Positions 34,753 to 46,163 of a stretch of 64,000 nucleotides of DNA are shown here, one piece after another. Positions within the stretch are counted from its first letter, which is position 1. Each line of letters opens with the position of its first letter. The position numbers and the translations under genes were made by a program. This DNA comes from Lepidodermella squamata (Eukaryota > Gastrotricha): contig JBLDXI010000029.1 in assembly GCA_047495785.1 (NCBI GenBank), forward strand, positions 3,844,001-3,908,000. The letters are read 5' to 3'. A model generated the notes under the pieces. The model was not told the DNA's origin. It searched no databases and saw nothing but the letters and a program-made list of their open reading frames with translations.

Positions 34753-36175
34753 ATAATCGCTACAATTTTCAAATAAAATGACTCGTTTATATTTTGGATT
34801 AAATTCAATAATCGATAACAACTTAAGCAATCAGAACTTAATTGAGAAGCAACCCAGAGATTCACTAATTTTTTAAAAGCTGAGATCCAATTTCGGATGA
34901 TAATTTAATTTGGTTATCAATTAGATCTACGATTCTTTACACCCATTTGATCTTTCATCAGACCTAAAACCTAACACCTTTTCTGTAACAATGTTGTCAC
35001 TTTCATAAACGCTCGAAACTCGAATCAACCCAAGTTTCACAGCAGTGATGAGAAATCGGGATCAACTTTTTTCATATATCCTTCTCGACTTCATCCATGT
35101 TAATTTTCCGCAGCTTTGACGATGGAAACATGAGAAGAATATCGTTTTGATTTTTCAACGCAGCAACGCAGCAGCAGCGTCCAACTTCGGCTTTTATGTC
35201 GCTATAAAATATAAAATATAAAAGATTTCATGTGAAATAATCAGGGTGCGATCTTGGATCCCGGAGCTGCCAGGGATGGAGAATAAATTGTTTGCTGTAT
35301 ATCTGCCAAAATTGTGAAGATTTCCACCAACCATCAAAACACGCTCCAAAATATACCTCTCAAAATATACGAAACAGAGGGATAAGCTCTCATTTTGTTG
35401 GCCGAGCTGGGTGAGATGATCCCCCCCCCCCCCCCCATTCTTCTGAAAGTCGCACGTCGCTTCCTTCTTTGTCTCAGAAATCCATTCGATATTTAGCGAT
35501 ACAATTTTCCAAGTTTAATCAAATCATTTTGTAAACCTGTCTGTCAATTTGCAGCTCTAAAATTCGAAACGCCGGCTTTGGAAAAGATCAGATAAGCGAC
35601 ACTAAATTGGAGAGATTGAGTTATTTGCACTATTTCCATAGCTTCGATGAGTTCCAATAAATTGACCTTAAATTAATGCATCAACGCATGCCCGCCAGCC
35701 TCCTGTGTCGAAAATTTAAGCCTGATGAGTTAACCATGCCTGGCCTACTGTCGTTCTTTGAAGGATTATATACGTAATAAACACGAACGTGAATTTGTGT
35801 AGTCTATTTGTCAAATTTTACTACTCATTGAATACGCAAAGTAAAAAAATGCATTCTATCACACCTCAACATTCGTGTTCTAGTTATAAAACCGCATAAA
35901 CTGCGGCCGTATACGCGCCATGTTGTGATGGAAAGAAATTCGGGCGTGTTGATGATACTAGTGTGAGGCGAACATCAAACAATACCCGGTGAGCGTGCAC
36001 CGAGGCAATTATACTGCATAAGAGCCAGAATGTCATAGTGATGATAATATAAATTGCCACTGTTCAACGCTATAATCAAATCTATTTGCCGTACCTGTTA
36101 CACTTTTTAAACGCCAACTGAAGATTTATTTATCATTTTCATACAGTTCCCTCTTTCATTTAAAGTATAAGCAAC
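34753..36175. other. Intergenic: CRG-7 to CRG-8
   Basis: No gene seen. It holds a reverse-oriented CAGGG-ended repeat (35242-35445) and, from about 35820, the conserved single-module CRG promoter region (TGTGAGGCGAACAT, CCGGTGAGCGTGCACCGAGG, CAGAATGTCATAG) leading to the CRG-8 start. Confidence 0.5.
35242..35445 (-). mobile_element. CAGGG-ended repeat, reverse orientation, with a 16-C run
   Basis: It begins CAGGGTGCGATCTTGGATCC and ends GATGATC, 16 C (35421-35436), CATTCTTCTG. It is the inverse complement of the element at 1154-1379, sharing the CAAAACACGCTCC and GGCCGAGCTGGG type words. The same position in the other copy is a shorter G-rich stretch, so the C-run has expanded. Confidence 0.65.
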
Positions 36176-37421
36176 ATGTTAACGAGCCTAATTGTGGTGA
36201 GATATTTTCAAAATTCGCTTAAATTATATATCTTAAGTTCCATTTAAAATCAGACGGTGTGTCTAGCATCGAGCGCATTCGGGCAACGCCTGCTCACAAG
36301 TATAAACCCCAGGTGCAGAGTTTCGTTTTCAGCCTTTTAAATTAATAGATTGCACGGATGCCTCGGTGAAATGCCCTCAAAATGAACGCTGCGAATCCTT
36401 CTCGACTTTCGTAAGAAATTTCGCTAGCCATACAACTATTTAGTTTTATTAAAAAATATTCAGGACCCACCCTGCAAGTCAAAAGCTTGTGTTTGTAACG
36501 ACTGCGCCATTCGAGCTCTTTTCAAGGACAACTGTGTTCCGAGTAGGCTTTCCCTGCCAAATCAGAGAAACAGGCATTTTCTTTGTTATCCCAGCCACCT
36601 ACGTCAACACTCTAAACGCGACATGCGTCGCCGATAGCCCTGGCGTTGTCGTAACCGTACCCCGCGCGTCCTGTTTTTCAGAATCGAACAAAACACAGTG
36701 CATCCTTGATAATCAGGGAAATGGTTGCGAAGCTGGGACACAATGTGGCAAGGGAACCCTGGGCTTTTGCGCTGGTTACAACCGCAAATGCGTACAGGAT
36801 TGGTGCGTTTGCGTGGAGGAGAACGAAGTTTTCGACTACAACGCCGGCGGTTGTGTCGCTCGTCAAATCGGCGATTCGTGCTCGAAAGACTCGGAATGCG
36901 CTATTACGACCGATAAGAAGAACTATTTGGTCTGCCGCAGTGGCAAATGCGCCTGCGATACGGCGGCTGGTGTTGAAACCGAGTACCGTGAATACAATGA
37001 AGATTGGAACAGCTTCGATGTGAAACGTGTTTGTATGAGCAAGAAGGCGACTGTAAATCTGAAACAGGGTGAGAAGTGTGACCCTACCGTGAACAACTGG
37101 AACTTCGAGGCTGCGAGGGTTTGCGAAAAATCTCTGATTTGCTTCGCTTGCATGGAAGATGGCGAGAAAGGACTGTGCCGTGAGTTTTCAAGGCGGATTT
37201 TTTAATCTGAATTTTACCACGAGACTTTTCCAGGCAAGTTCAATGGACCTATTGGTAAGTCGGCTGATCAATGCGGTCGTCAGAAGTTTGTCTATTCGGG
37301 TCCGAAGCCGTTGGAAAGTGCCCCAGTCAAGACCATTGCTGGCAAGAGCGGTGCGACTTCGGCTGTCTCTTCAGCATTAATCCTAGCTGCTGCCTCGCTC
37401 ATTGCTTCAGTTTCCTATTAG
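36176..37421 (+). CDS. CRG-8: single-module Cys-rich secreted protein, GPI-type C-terminus
   Basis: Model: exons 36176-36196, 36254-36299, 36349-36410, 36464-36542, 36595-37179, 37234-37421; 326 residues. Signal peptide MLTSLIV plus TVCLASSAFG. The large exon resembles module 1 of the two-module genes in its first half (DSPGVVVTVPRASCFSESNK, CVQDWCVCVEENEVFDYN) but, like the single-module genes, lacks the Trp-rich insert (VNNWNFEAARVCEKS). It is therefore intermediate between the two groups and may be closest to the parent of module 1. The C-terminus is hydrophobic (SALILAAASLIASVSY). Exon 2's donor is GTATAA. Confidence 0.88.
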
Positions 37422-38700
37422 CCTATTCTATATCGATTTTGAGTGTTAGCATCTGATTTTAGACTGAATATGAAGATGCTTTCGAAATCGCAATTCATTG
37501 AAATAACTCATTCAAGTAGTATGTAAGTACCGGTAAAAAGGATTCGAATAAACATTTTATATTTAAATTCACCTTTCTTTAATTTTCTGTTATCTTGACT
37601 TTTGACTTCAGAACAAATTCAATAGATGATCAGACGTTTCGAAGAGAAAAGTTGACTGCGCAACTCTTATTGATAATGCTAATTTTGCGAATAATTGGTT
37701 TATATTTCCGAAAATAAACCGAGGAAGTGCATTTTATATGCATTAATGGCCATATCAACATGTTTCTCACGTTTACTGTTTATCAGCTGAACTCTAAAGT
37801 GTCCATGGTTATCAGCTGTCCTTTCTAAAAATCGCTGTACGATAAGTTTAATGAACTCAGAAAAACTAAAAATAAAATTCGTTGCGGTGAAAAGGACAAT
37901 TTCTAAAAATCATTTGAAATATGGAATTAATCAAAGGAGCGGTTGCCTTCGCAATTGCTCATAACATTATTGAAATATTTAGAGATTGTTATTGAAAACA
38001 GTGTGCAAAGCAGGATCCTGGAACTGCCGAAGTCTTTTCCATTTTCCAGAACCCAGCCAACAAACCCTGAGGGCCCCCTTGAGGTTTTTTCGCCCTTCCT
38101 CTGTTTGGAATCCTGGAGCTTGGGGTGTCGCGGCACCCCAGCACCCCTGTAAATCGCACCCTGACATTGCTGACATGAAACGAGAGACATGTCAACCCTG
38201 GTAAAAATTATTGTTTGATGGCTCGTAAAAATTCGCGTTCGACTATCCGTGTCGCTATAAGAACATTTCCCAGGTATAATTATGCACGCACAAGCATGTG
38301 ATCGTCTCTTGCACGTTTTGAAATGAATCTGTGATTTCTTGCGAAGAAGCAACACACACCCATGCATCTTGCATCTTGCGGCTTGTGACGACATCGGCGT
38401 AGGTGTGAGATTCACTCTGATTTTATTTAGTTTCCATCACACTACCCGACATGTACATGAACTGGATTAAGTCTTGAGACTGTAATTAACAAAAATATTC
38501 AAGGCGTGGTAGAAACGTGACTTCGGCTTCGAAATAAACTGAAATCGAGCTCGAAAGATGACTGACGCCTATGTCAGGACAAAAATGCGTGGTGTAGCAA
38601 AAATTAGCGCTACTAAATTCCTCAATTAACGCTCTAATTACTGGATGGTATCCTTTAAATTTGCAGTTTTTCATTTGTTTTTGCCTCAATAAAATTCAAA
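37422..38700. other. Intergenic: end of main CRG array
   Basis: No gene seen. About 37995-38165 is GC-rich and repeat-like. It shares AGCAGGATCCTGGAACTG-like and AATCGCACCCTGA-like words with the CAGGG-ended repeat and with 5580-5700. Overlapping frames on both strands there are not coding-like. No obvious TATA precedes the GPCR gene at 38701. Confidence 0.45.
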
Positions 38701-41393
38701 ATGCGGTTGTTCTTGATAATAACAGTTTTTACTTTCGAGCCTATCCTCGGGAGTAAAATACCACTCAATGCCTCTATACCGGGCTCTGCTATTTCTTATG
38801 ATTACAGCAACGCTCCACTTCTCAATCGGAAAAAGCTTCATGTCATGATGTCTATTTCCTACGCGGGCGGTTTCCCGATGGGGCCGCCTTGTAGCGAGGC
38901 AAAAGGCATCGCATTGGACCAACTTCGCGCCGACCCCAACTGGCTGCCTAACTACGAACTGGTTCTTGACCTCGTTGAGGACAAATGTTCTGATGCGACG
39001 TCACTGGGCAGTCTGGCGAGGAATCTAAGGTTCAACTCCGAGTCGGATAGCCTATTGCCGATTTTCGTTGCTCCTGAGTGCGATGAACAAGTCGGGCAAG
39101 TTCTTTCAGCTTCTCTAGTCAAACAATTCAACTTTTTCTCGGTAAGACGATTCCTATTTTCATTTCTTGAAGTTTCACACGATTTTCACACAGATGACTC
39201 TAGCTCAGGGTACAAATCGGTTGTATCTCCAACGCGACCGCTATCCAAATTATCTGAATTTTGGACAGCGAGGTGACATTCAGTACATAGCCTTGGCTAT
39301 GTTCATACTGAAAATGGGTTGGAAGAAGGTCGCCATTATTTCAGACATTCACCCCTACGCCAATATGGTAAGTAAATTTGAGCAATCTCCGATAGTTCTA
39401 GAGCACTGATTTCACAGATGGACCCAGCGCTAGTCCTTGCCTTAGAATCCGCAAAGATCGAGATCCAGCACATGGGTAAATTTCACCTATCATTCGGCGA
39501 TCCTGATTTGCTCACGAGCGACTTTCTTGAGATGAAACGCCGAGAGCCCAGGATAATCATATCGCAAAGCGGGAAAACCAGTGCGGTAGCTTGCTGGCTT
39601 TATCGAATGGGAATGTATGGTCCGCAGTACGTCGTATTCTCGCTGGCCTGGTTTCCATGGATCTCCCGTGACACGCCAGTACATTCTTTAGTCAAGGATT
39701 GGTGCAAAAAAGAGATGATGCTAGAAGTCGCGCCTAGTTTCTATTATTACGGCGATATGAGCCTAGGAGACGTTTTCGGGCCTAATACAACAGATTCCAC
39801 AGGTTTATCGGAAAAGGGGATGAGAGATAAGCTGAAGGAAAGAATCGAAAAGCCGGAGACTCACGAAAATTGGGACTACTGGCCAGTTATCTGCTATGAT
39901 AGAGCTTTAGCCGTAGGTCAGTTACTTCAATCAACAGAACAAGTTTTGAACGAGAGGAATCAAACTTTGATAGATTGGGTGACTTCTGCCTCAAATTTCG
40001 CTAGGAACGGTAGTTTCATAGTCTCAGCAATCAAGGAAGGAGCTTACAGACTCAACTTCACAGGTTTGAAGGGGGAGTATGGAATTGATAAGTCGACCAA
40101 CCTTACAAAAGGATACGTCCCAATCACGTTTTCTAGAACTCAATCCAATAACTCCGGTTTCGCTACCGCTGCTTATCTTAAGCAAAACGACCCTAAAGAT
40201 CCCCTCAAAATCTTGGATTTGAAATGGAACACAAAGGATGGTTCAGTTCCTCGGGATATTGTTAAGGTAGTTCTAGTGAACCAACCTATGCTAACTACTA
40301 AGAATGGCCAGATTCTCATTGTAATCGCAGCGATTGAATGTGCAGCTTTTGCTGTTTTCATATTTTTCGCTGCCCTCCGAAAGAAAAAACGCTTTTCGGC
40401 GATGAAGCGACTCACGTTCAGAAGGGATGACTACGTAATTCTTATCGGGGATATCATTCTTTTAAGCTCAATTTTCGCACTTCCCCTAAATGTGACTAGC
40501 GAATCTATCGCTCACAACTGCAGAGCTGCTTCAGTTCTGATAGTCATCGGAATTTCTTTGATTTTAACCGGCATCTCGGCGAAGTTAAGCTACAATCAAG
40601 AGATGAAGCTCATCGTGTCCACTGGATCCCATGTTAGCCATACCAGACCTCAAACAGTTATGTCATACAATCCGAGTATGATGCTTCAATACGAGTCGAA
40701 ACTCAACCGATTGGCCTCTGACTTCTTCAAGAATAGCTACCTCTTCGCAGGGGTTTGGACTGCCATCAATTGCGGGCTGATTTCAGCTCTACTCATCCTT
40801 CATCCAATGCGAGCAACTCCAATCTTCTCGGACTCATTCTCGGATTTGGCAGATCCAAGTGTTGTTTATAAGCCATTCAGCTATCAATGCGATATCTCTA
40901 GCAGTTTCTTCTCAGAATCCGACAGTTTAGCAATTTTCGCTGTTATGTGCGTCCTTCAATTCGGTCTCTTCCTTCGAGTTGTTTTTCAGTCAATGACAGT
41001 CCGAATGTCTAAGGTAAGTTCCCCCTAAACTGTCCTTTTTCCTTTGACAAGGCAACTTTTGTTAAAGAAATTGAAGCGAAGCTTTACGGGAAACGACGTT
41101 CGCAACACGGCGCTGTTTGTCAACTGCAAGATCACACTAATCATCGCCGTTCTTATCCTCGGTCCAGTTCTAGCTAAACTTCGCGCAGAATACGCGTTAG
41201 TGCTCACTGCCTCGTTTGCGATTTCGTTCGCGCTCGCGAATGCTGTACCAGTTGTCTTAATGAAGGTATGTTGTACTTGTTCGATTATTTTAATCCAAAT
41301 TTGGTCATTTTTGTCTAATAGCTCTTCATCAAACAACGTATTGCGCCGATCAACAACAGCTCAGCTAGATTGATACGAGTCATGCCTGCTTGA
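38701..41393 (+). CDS. Class C (GABA-B receptor-like) GPCR
   Basis: Model: exons 38701-39141, 39194-39367, 39418-41013, 41068-41265, 41322-41393; 826 residues, all junctions in phase 0. A signal peptide (MRLFLIITVFTFEPILGS) is followed by a periplasmic-binding-protein-like ligand domain. It includes a VAPECDEQV stretch, a GDIQYIALAMFILKMGWKKV stretch like the central helix/strand of GABA-B ectodomains, and GKTSAVACWLYRMGMYGPQY. Seven membrane segments start near residue 503 (ILIVIAAIECAAFAVFIFF). The last is followed by PVVLMKLFIKQRIAP and a short ~20-residue tail. There is no Cys-rich domain between ligand domain and membrane part, which is the GABA-B rather than mGluR layout. Ligand unknown. 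The acceptor of exon 4 (TTAAAG) is weak but is the only one I found that keeps the frame. Confidence 0.85.
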
Positions 41394-42086
41394 AAGAAGA
41401 ATTTTCTGAACTCCTCCGTGACATAATTTGCGGTGAAATGCTTGTTAGACAAATTGTACTCTGAGCTAATTTTGCAGGCACAAGGCTAATAGTGCGAAAC
41501 ACATAGCCGTTAGTATTAATGCTGACTAGTAAAAATTAAGCATTTCTGCGCTATGACGACACTGATATTAAAGGAATTTCGTGGAAGGTTTTAACGAGAA
41601 AAGTAAATAAATTCATCAGAAGTTATATGATCAGATTGGAAGTTCGAAGTAGCGGAACGCCTTAGTCGAGGATCAATATCTCTCTATGATGTCAAAGCGT
41701 TCGTCGGATACATCCTCAAAGAAATTCCTCCTGAAATCGAGGAATCGACCAGTGGTGGAGTTAGGAAAATGTCTGGAAAACAGAAATTTGTTACATTTTC
41801 GCTGGAGCCGAATAGTCTATTCTCAAAACCTTCCTAATCGCTAGCAGTTCTTCTTTCGAAATCATTAAATCTTCGAATCTGAGCAACCTTTTAATATCAC
41901 TTCAATAATTTGGAGTATTTGCCTACTATAAGTGCGTACTTGGTGTTAATGCTACATAAAAGGATTCTTTACAACAGCGTAATGTTATGCTGTGTAGTTT
42001 TTTTTCACAAAAATATACTACTACAACTATACGCTCACGTAGTTGTAAAGAATAAATATATATTATGATAGTTGCATGAATTATCC
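41394..42086. other. Intergenic: GPCR to CRG-9
   Basis: About 690 bases, AT-rich. No gene, RNA or repeat structure was recognised apart from an imperfect inverted pair around 41997-42045 (TGTGTAGTTTTT / ACGTAGTTGTAAAGAA region), which is too weak to call. Confidence 0.35.
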
Positions 42087-43337
42087 ATGAAAGGGGTTCT
42101 GGTAAGAATTATTGATGTAATTTCTTATTTCCAGTAATCGTAATTTTTTCATCGATAAAGATTGTTCTTACCATTATTGCAGCCCTGGGCGAAGCTCATA
42201 TAAGGCTAAGAGATAGTAAGGCCCATTACGTTTTACCCTACAAGCTTTCCTAGCTGTGTTTGCTTGCTAGACTGCACTGACACTCCCTGCCCGAAACACG
42301 AGAGATGCAATGTCTTCAGATTCGTAAGTCCACTATGGAAAGGTATCAATTGATTGAAAATTTGCCTTCAGTTAACAGGATCCACCCTGCGAATCCAAGT
42401 TTTGCTCATGCGATGATTGCTCAATGCCCGAAATTGACGGCTCATGTTACCCAGGTTGGAAAATCTGAATTAACTTCCTCCTAATTTCAACATTTTTCGA
42501 AAATCAGTAAAATATATCAATGAGCTGAATGAGCCGTGTGAACCGAATAAGAAAGGTCAGGAAATCACGATGCCCTCGGCCTACTGTAACTCGGAGCTAA
42601 ACAAAACTGATTGTATCATGGCGAAATTTGGCAACGGATGCGGAACGTTAGGTGCAAAAACTACCTGTATCGAAGACCACGAATGCCTAGGCAAATGCAA
42701 ATATGGCCGATGCGTATGCGAGCTGCCTAACAGGTACATCGATCTAAACTTGGACCGATGCGTGCCTCGTAAAGTAAGATAATTTTTCTGATTTTTCCTG
42801 ATGATTTCAGGGGATTTTTCATGGATTTAGAGAGGTGATGTCTGTAGGAACAGCGCTGAATGTGCGAGCAGGCGTGATCCGAAAAAATACCCATTTGAGG
42901 AAACAAATTACATGATTTGCGTCAACGGCAAATGCGATTGTGACGCTGTAAGAGGGCAACTGGCGTTCCACACCATTTTCGACGAGGACCTCAACGAATT
43001 TGTTGATATTGAGAGATGCGTGGCTCTTACGGCGACTGTCAACCTAACTAAGGGCGAGCCGTGCTCTTTTGAAGATTTCGACGATAAGAATGCGCAGATA
43101 TGCGAGCAAGGCCTTATATGTCAGGGCTGTCTCGGGAATGACTACGAGACCACTTACCTTTGCCGTAATGCTACTTTCAATGGAAAAACGGCGAAACAGT
43201 GTGGTCGGAAGACTTATGTATTTTCTTCGGCACCATCTACTGCAAAGACATTTTCGCTAATTTTTGAATTCCTAGTGCTATATTCTATCTTCAAAATCAG
43301 AAAGATTGAACACAATCCGATGATGCAGCTTAAATAA
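42087..43337 (+). CDS. CRG-9: outlying, diverged CRG-family protein
   Basis: Model: exons 42087-42101, 42161-42215, 42271-42323, 42379-42454, 42508-42773, 42831-43337; 323 residues. The signal peptide is MKGVL plus IVLTIIAALGEA. The CRG order of blocks is kept (NCTDTPC, DPPCESKFCSCDDC, FGNGCG, CVCELPNRYIDLNLDRCVPRK, CVNGKCDCD, CEQGLICQGC, TFNGKTAKQCGRK). The gene structure has changed: the large exon is split by a new 57-base intron (42774-42830), and the usual intron before the FNGK motif is absent. The C-terminal hydrophobic stretch (FSLIFEFLVLYSIF) is followed by a charged tail (KIRKIEHN), so it may be membrane-spanning rather than GPI-linked, or the end may be spliced differently. It is separated from the array by the GPCR gene, suggesting it is the oldest copy. 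Confidence 0.75.
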
Positions 43338-43742
43338 AAGTTACTATGAAAAATGATGAGTGAGTAGTAACGTTTGCATTTCAAATTTTGGAGTTAAGAA
43401 GAGGGGTTACCAGAGATTGAAAACTTCGATCCGTGCGATGGTGGAGATCTTCAAGTGTTGGCCAATTTACCCAACTTTTTTATATCGAAATTCACTTCTG
43501 AAATGTTCGTTTTCTAAACGTCGAAGATAATCTTTCGTCTCTATTCAAACAGGCCATTCATGTTAGGACCGAAAAGACCATTCACTCACGAGCAAAGACT
43601 ATTCCTTTCAATGTGCTCATGGAAACCATCAATGGAGTGTGTTATTCTAAACGCGCTTTTCAGGCGAATTACGCGCAGTCATAAGTTGGATTCTCTAATA
43701 AAGCGAACTTCTTAGCATTTATGTAGCCGTTAGTGTTCCCAG
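43338..43742. other. Intergenic stretch
   Basis: About 400 bases between CRG-9 and the small membrane protein. CRG-9's stop codon overlaps an AATAAA (43333-43338). Nothing else is recognised. Confidence 0.35.
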
Positions 43743-44406
43743 ATGTCAACTACATCCTCTAGCACAACTGGGGCCTACGAATATCTGCAATATGGGACAG
43801 GTATCTTCTTCTTCTTGCCTTATGTCTCGATTGAATAATTCCTGATTTCTTTTCGCAGTCGATAACCCAATTTTATGGACCTTGGTTGTGGTATCAGTTT
43901 TACTGCTTGTCACTCTTCTTGTCACTTTATGGTGCTGCCTACGCCCGAAACCAGCCGGGCCACCCCTAGCCGTTCACTACAACGACCTAGCCCCTTACCC
44001 TAGAGCAATTATTTCGAACCCGAACGACGTAGCGAGTTACGCCTATAAAGGACCTCAAGTCAGTCACTACTACCCCCAACCAAATCCGATGGAACAAGCA
44101 CCGGGTGTCCCACCTGCAGTGAGAGCCATGGAAGAACCGTATCCTTACACAGTAAGAGTCCCGCCACCATCCCAACCGCCGAGTCGATACCCTAGAAGGG
44201 GAGATCCTGTGGAGTACGAGCGGGATTTCTACAATGAAGAGGCGTACGACCCGCCGCCAGGTCGCAGGTCTAGATTCTACGACAGGGATATCACGCCTCG
44301 TAATGCTAAGAAAGACCTCAGACGGCCGACGCGGCAGATTTTCGACGAATATCTCACCAAATACAAGAAACAAAAACGCGGCTATGATTTTGGTGGAAAA
44401 TACTGA
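43743..44406 (+). CDS. Small single-pass membrane protein with Pro/Tyr/Arg-rich tail
   Basis: Two exons, 43743-43800 and 43859-44406; 201 residues. A short Ser/Thr-rich N-terminus without signal peptide (MSTTSSSTTGAYEYLQYG) is followed by one strong membrane segment (residues ~26-45, LWTLVVVSVLLLVTLLVTLW) with WCCLRPK after it, a likely palmitoylated and positive cytoplasmic edge. The remaining ~150 residues are rich in Pro, Tyr and Arg (VRVPPPSQPPSRYPRRG, EEAYDPPPGRRSR), basic overall, and low in predicted structure. It is probably N-out with an intracellular tail able to bind SH3 or WW domains; that is inference. I do not recognise a family. AATAAA follows directly at ~44406. Confidence 0.75.
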
Positions 44407-44595
44407 AAATAAATATTCAATCAAAAACGTTATTAATTCTCTATTCTTTTTTGACTGAAAAGCTGAATGCGATCTCCTGGAGCATTGCTGAGATCTTGAA
44501 TCGCCTCACCCTTGGGAATATACTGCTGCAATGATTATAGGACAAACTGTACCCCACTTTCAACCTGTAATCTGTAAAAAGAATCATGTTAACGC

Positions 44596-44627
44596 AGATA
44601 AGACAAAGGTGTAGAACTCCAGATAAG
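44596..44627 (+). promoter_or_regulatory. Two GATA-type sites upstream of the MRH-like gene
   Basis: AGATAAG occurs at 44596-44602 and again at 44621-44627, within 90 bases of the start codon. They match the WGATAR consensus of GATA factors. The PQQ-propeller genes downstream also have clustered GATA words near the core promoter, which suggests a shared tissue programme. Confidence 0.45.
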
Positions 44628-44679
44628 GTCTAGTGGTTTTTATGTTTGTTTGTTTCCTTGAATGCTTTCTGTATCCAAA

Positions 44680-45935
44680 ATGTTCCCCTTCTACGTTGTT
44701 CTAGCGTTTTTGATCGCTGGCTTGGCCAGAGGACAGTCCCCGGTCTGCGTAAACTATGAAGTTGGTAGCTGCAAATGCACGCTCGCTGATGGCTCAGGAA
44801 TCATTGACTTATCAAACTTGATCACCCAAAAGCCGTAGGTTGGGATTATTTGATCTCTACGTTGAAATTAACCCTTCTCGTTGAAGATTTACTTATGTAA
44901 CTCCCACGCAGCCTCCAGTCACCTACGAATACGCATTCTGTTCAGCACTGACTGATACGAATCGGCCGGAATGTGACGGAAAAGCTTCAGTTTGCGCCTA
45001 CAACAAAACAGGACCCGGGCTTAATCTTGGGGATGTTAAACACGAGCGATTCGAATCACGAGAAAACGGACAATTGGCGCTTGTAACGGACGTGATTTCA
45101 GGTACTCAGTGAATATTAGAAAATTAGAAAAATTCTTTTGATTTGACTCTATGTTTTTTGAAGATGGCAAACCTGTTCGACGATCTGTTGCGTACATTTA
45201 TTGCTTCAAGGATAATCCCATAAATATGTTCGTTCCAAACGTGAATGGTCAAGATATTGACAAAGATGGAGCAACCCTTTACGTGAGTCTTAAATATTCG
45301 GATCAAGTGGGAAATTCCCCATAATTCTCAATTTTCAGACTATGCAATTTGCTGGTGGAGCTTTCTGTCCTCAAAAGCCGAAACCACTACCTGCATGTAA
45401 AACCAGCTCTTTGTTCTGCGAATGTGAATTGTTGGATGGGTCTGGTACCATCGATCTCCGGCCACTGGTGAAGAAAACGATACTACAACCCTTCGAAGCC
45501 GTAGATTCGGCTGGAAAGTACGGCTACGCGTTAACTGTATGCAATGCTATGGCAGACCGGCAAAATTTGACAAGTTGCTTCAAGCAAGCGTCATCATGCA
45601 CGTGGAATAACTGGAATGTCGCCCCTCACGAGCAAAACATAGGATCGCCGAGTACGACGCGCTTTGAACTCCGAGTGTCTCCACACTATCCATCTGGAGC
45701 TTTGGCTATGGTTGTAGACTTTGTAAACTATTACCGGACAGTGGTTTACCTAGTATGCGACTCGAGCAAAGAGACTGCTGAATATTCGATTTGGGACTGG
45801 GATCCATTAGACCGTGACTACGATGGAGCTTATTTATATGTGAGTTTGATGTTGAATAAAGAATTCCCGTCTAATTTTGATTTAAATAATCAGTATGGAA
45901 AGTTGGCTGGCCGGGAGCTCTGTCCTAAAAAATGA
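44680..45935 (+). CDS. Secreted protein with two MRH-like domains
   Basis: Model: exons 44680-44834, 44887-45101, 45164-45282, 45339-45839, 45894-45935; 343 residues. An in-frame ATG also lies at 44662. The N-terminus is a signal peptide (MFPFYVVLAFLIAGLARG). Two homologous domains of ~150 residues follow, each starting C.C.L.DGSG.IDL..L, then Y.YA...C, a later VC or SC, an R..VAYIYC or RTVVYLVC strand, and DGA.LY..... before a final CP. The order of motifs recalls mannose-6-phosphate-receptor-homology (MRH) domains, though key sugar-binding residues are not all evident, so lectin activity is uncertain. The last intron (45840-45893) is 54 bases and has no stop in frame, so retention would add 18 residues. 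I prefer splicing because it matches the LY|..AGG..CP junction of domain 1. Confidence 0.7.
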
Positions 45936-46072
45936 GAATTCATCATACGAAGTATTGAATAATTGCGATATATAAATATAGATAAATTTACGAACAAGAA
46001 TTGGTGAATTCTTCAAAATAAAAGTGACCGTATCTAGAACATTCGTGTCTCTTCTACTGCGTGGTGGTTCAG

Positions 46073-46138
46073 TTATCTTATTGATAAGATCTGATAAAAT
46101 TGCGCCACCAAGTGATGAATTTACAGTTTAATAAAGGG
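46073..46138 (+). promoter_or_regulatory. Core promoter of PQQ gene 1: GATA cluster and TATA-like box
   Basis: TTATCTTATTGATAAGATCTGATAA at the left contains four GATA words in both orientations. A TATA-like TTTAATAAAGGG (46127-46138) follows ~30 bases later, and the start codon lies 26 bases further on. The same arrangement is kept at 49194-49255 before the paralogue. Confidence 0.6.
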
Positions 46139-46163
46139 CACTCACGGCAGTTTTTACCAAAAC

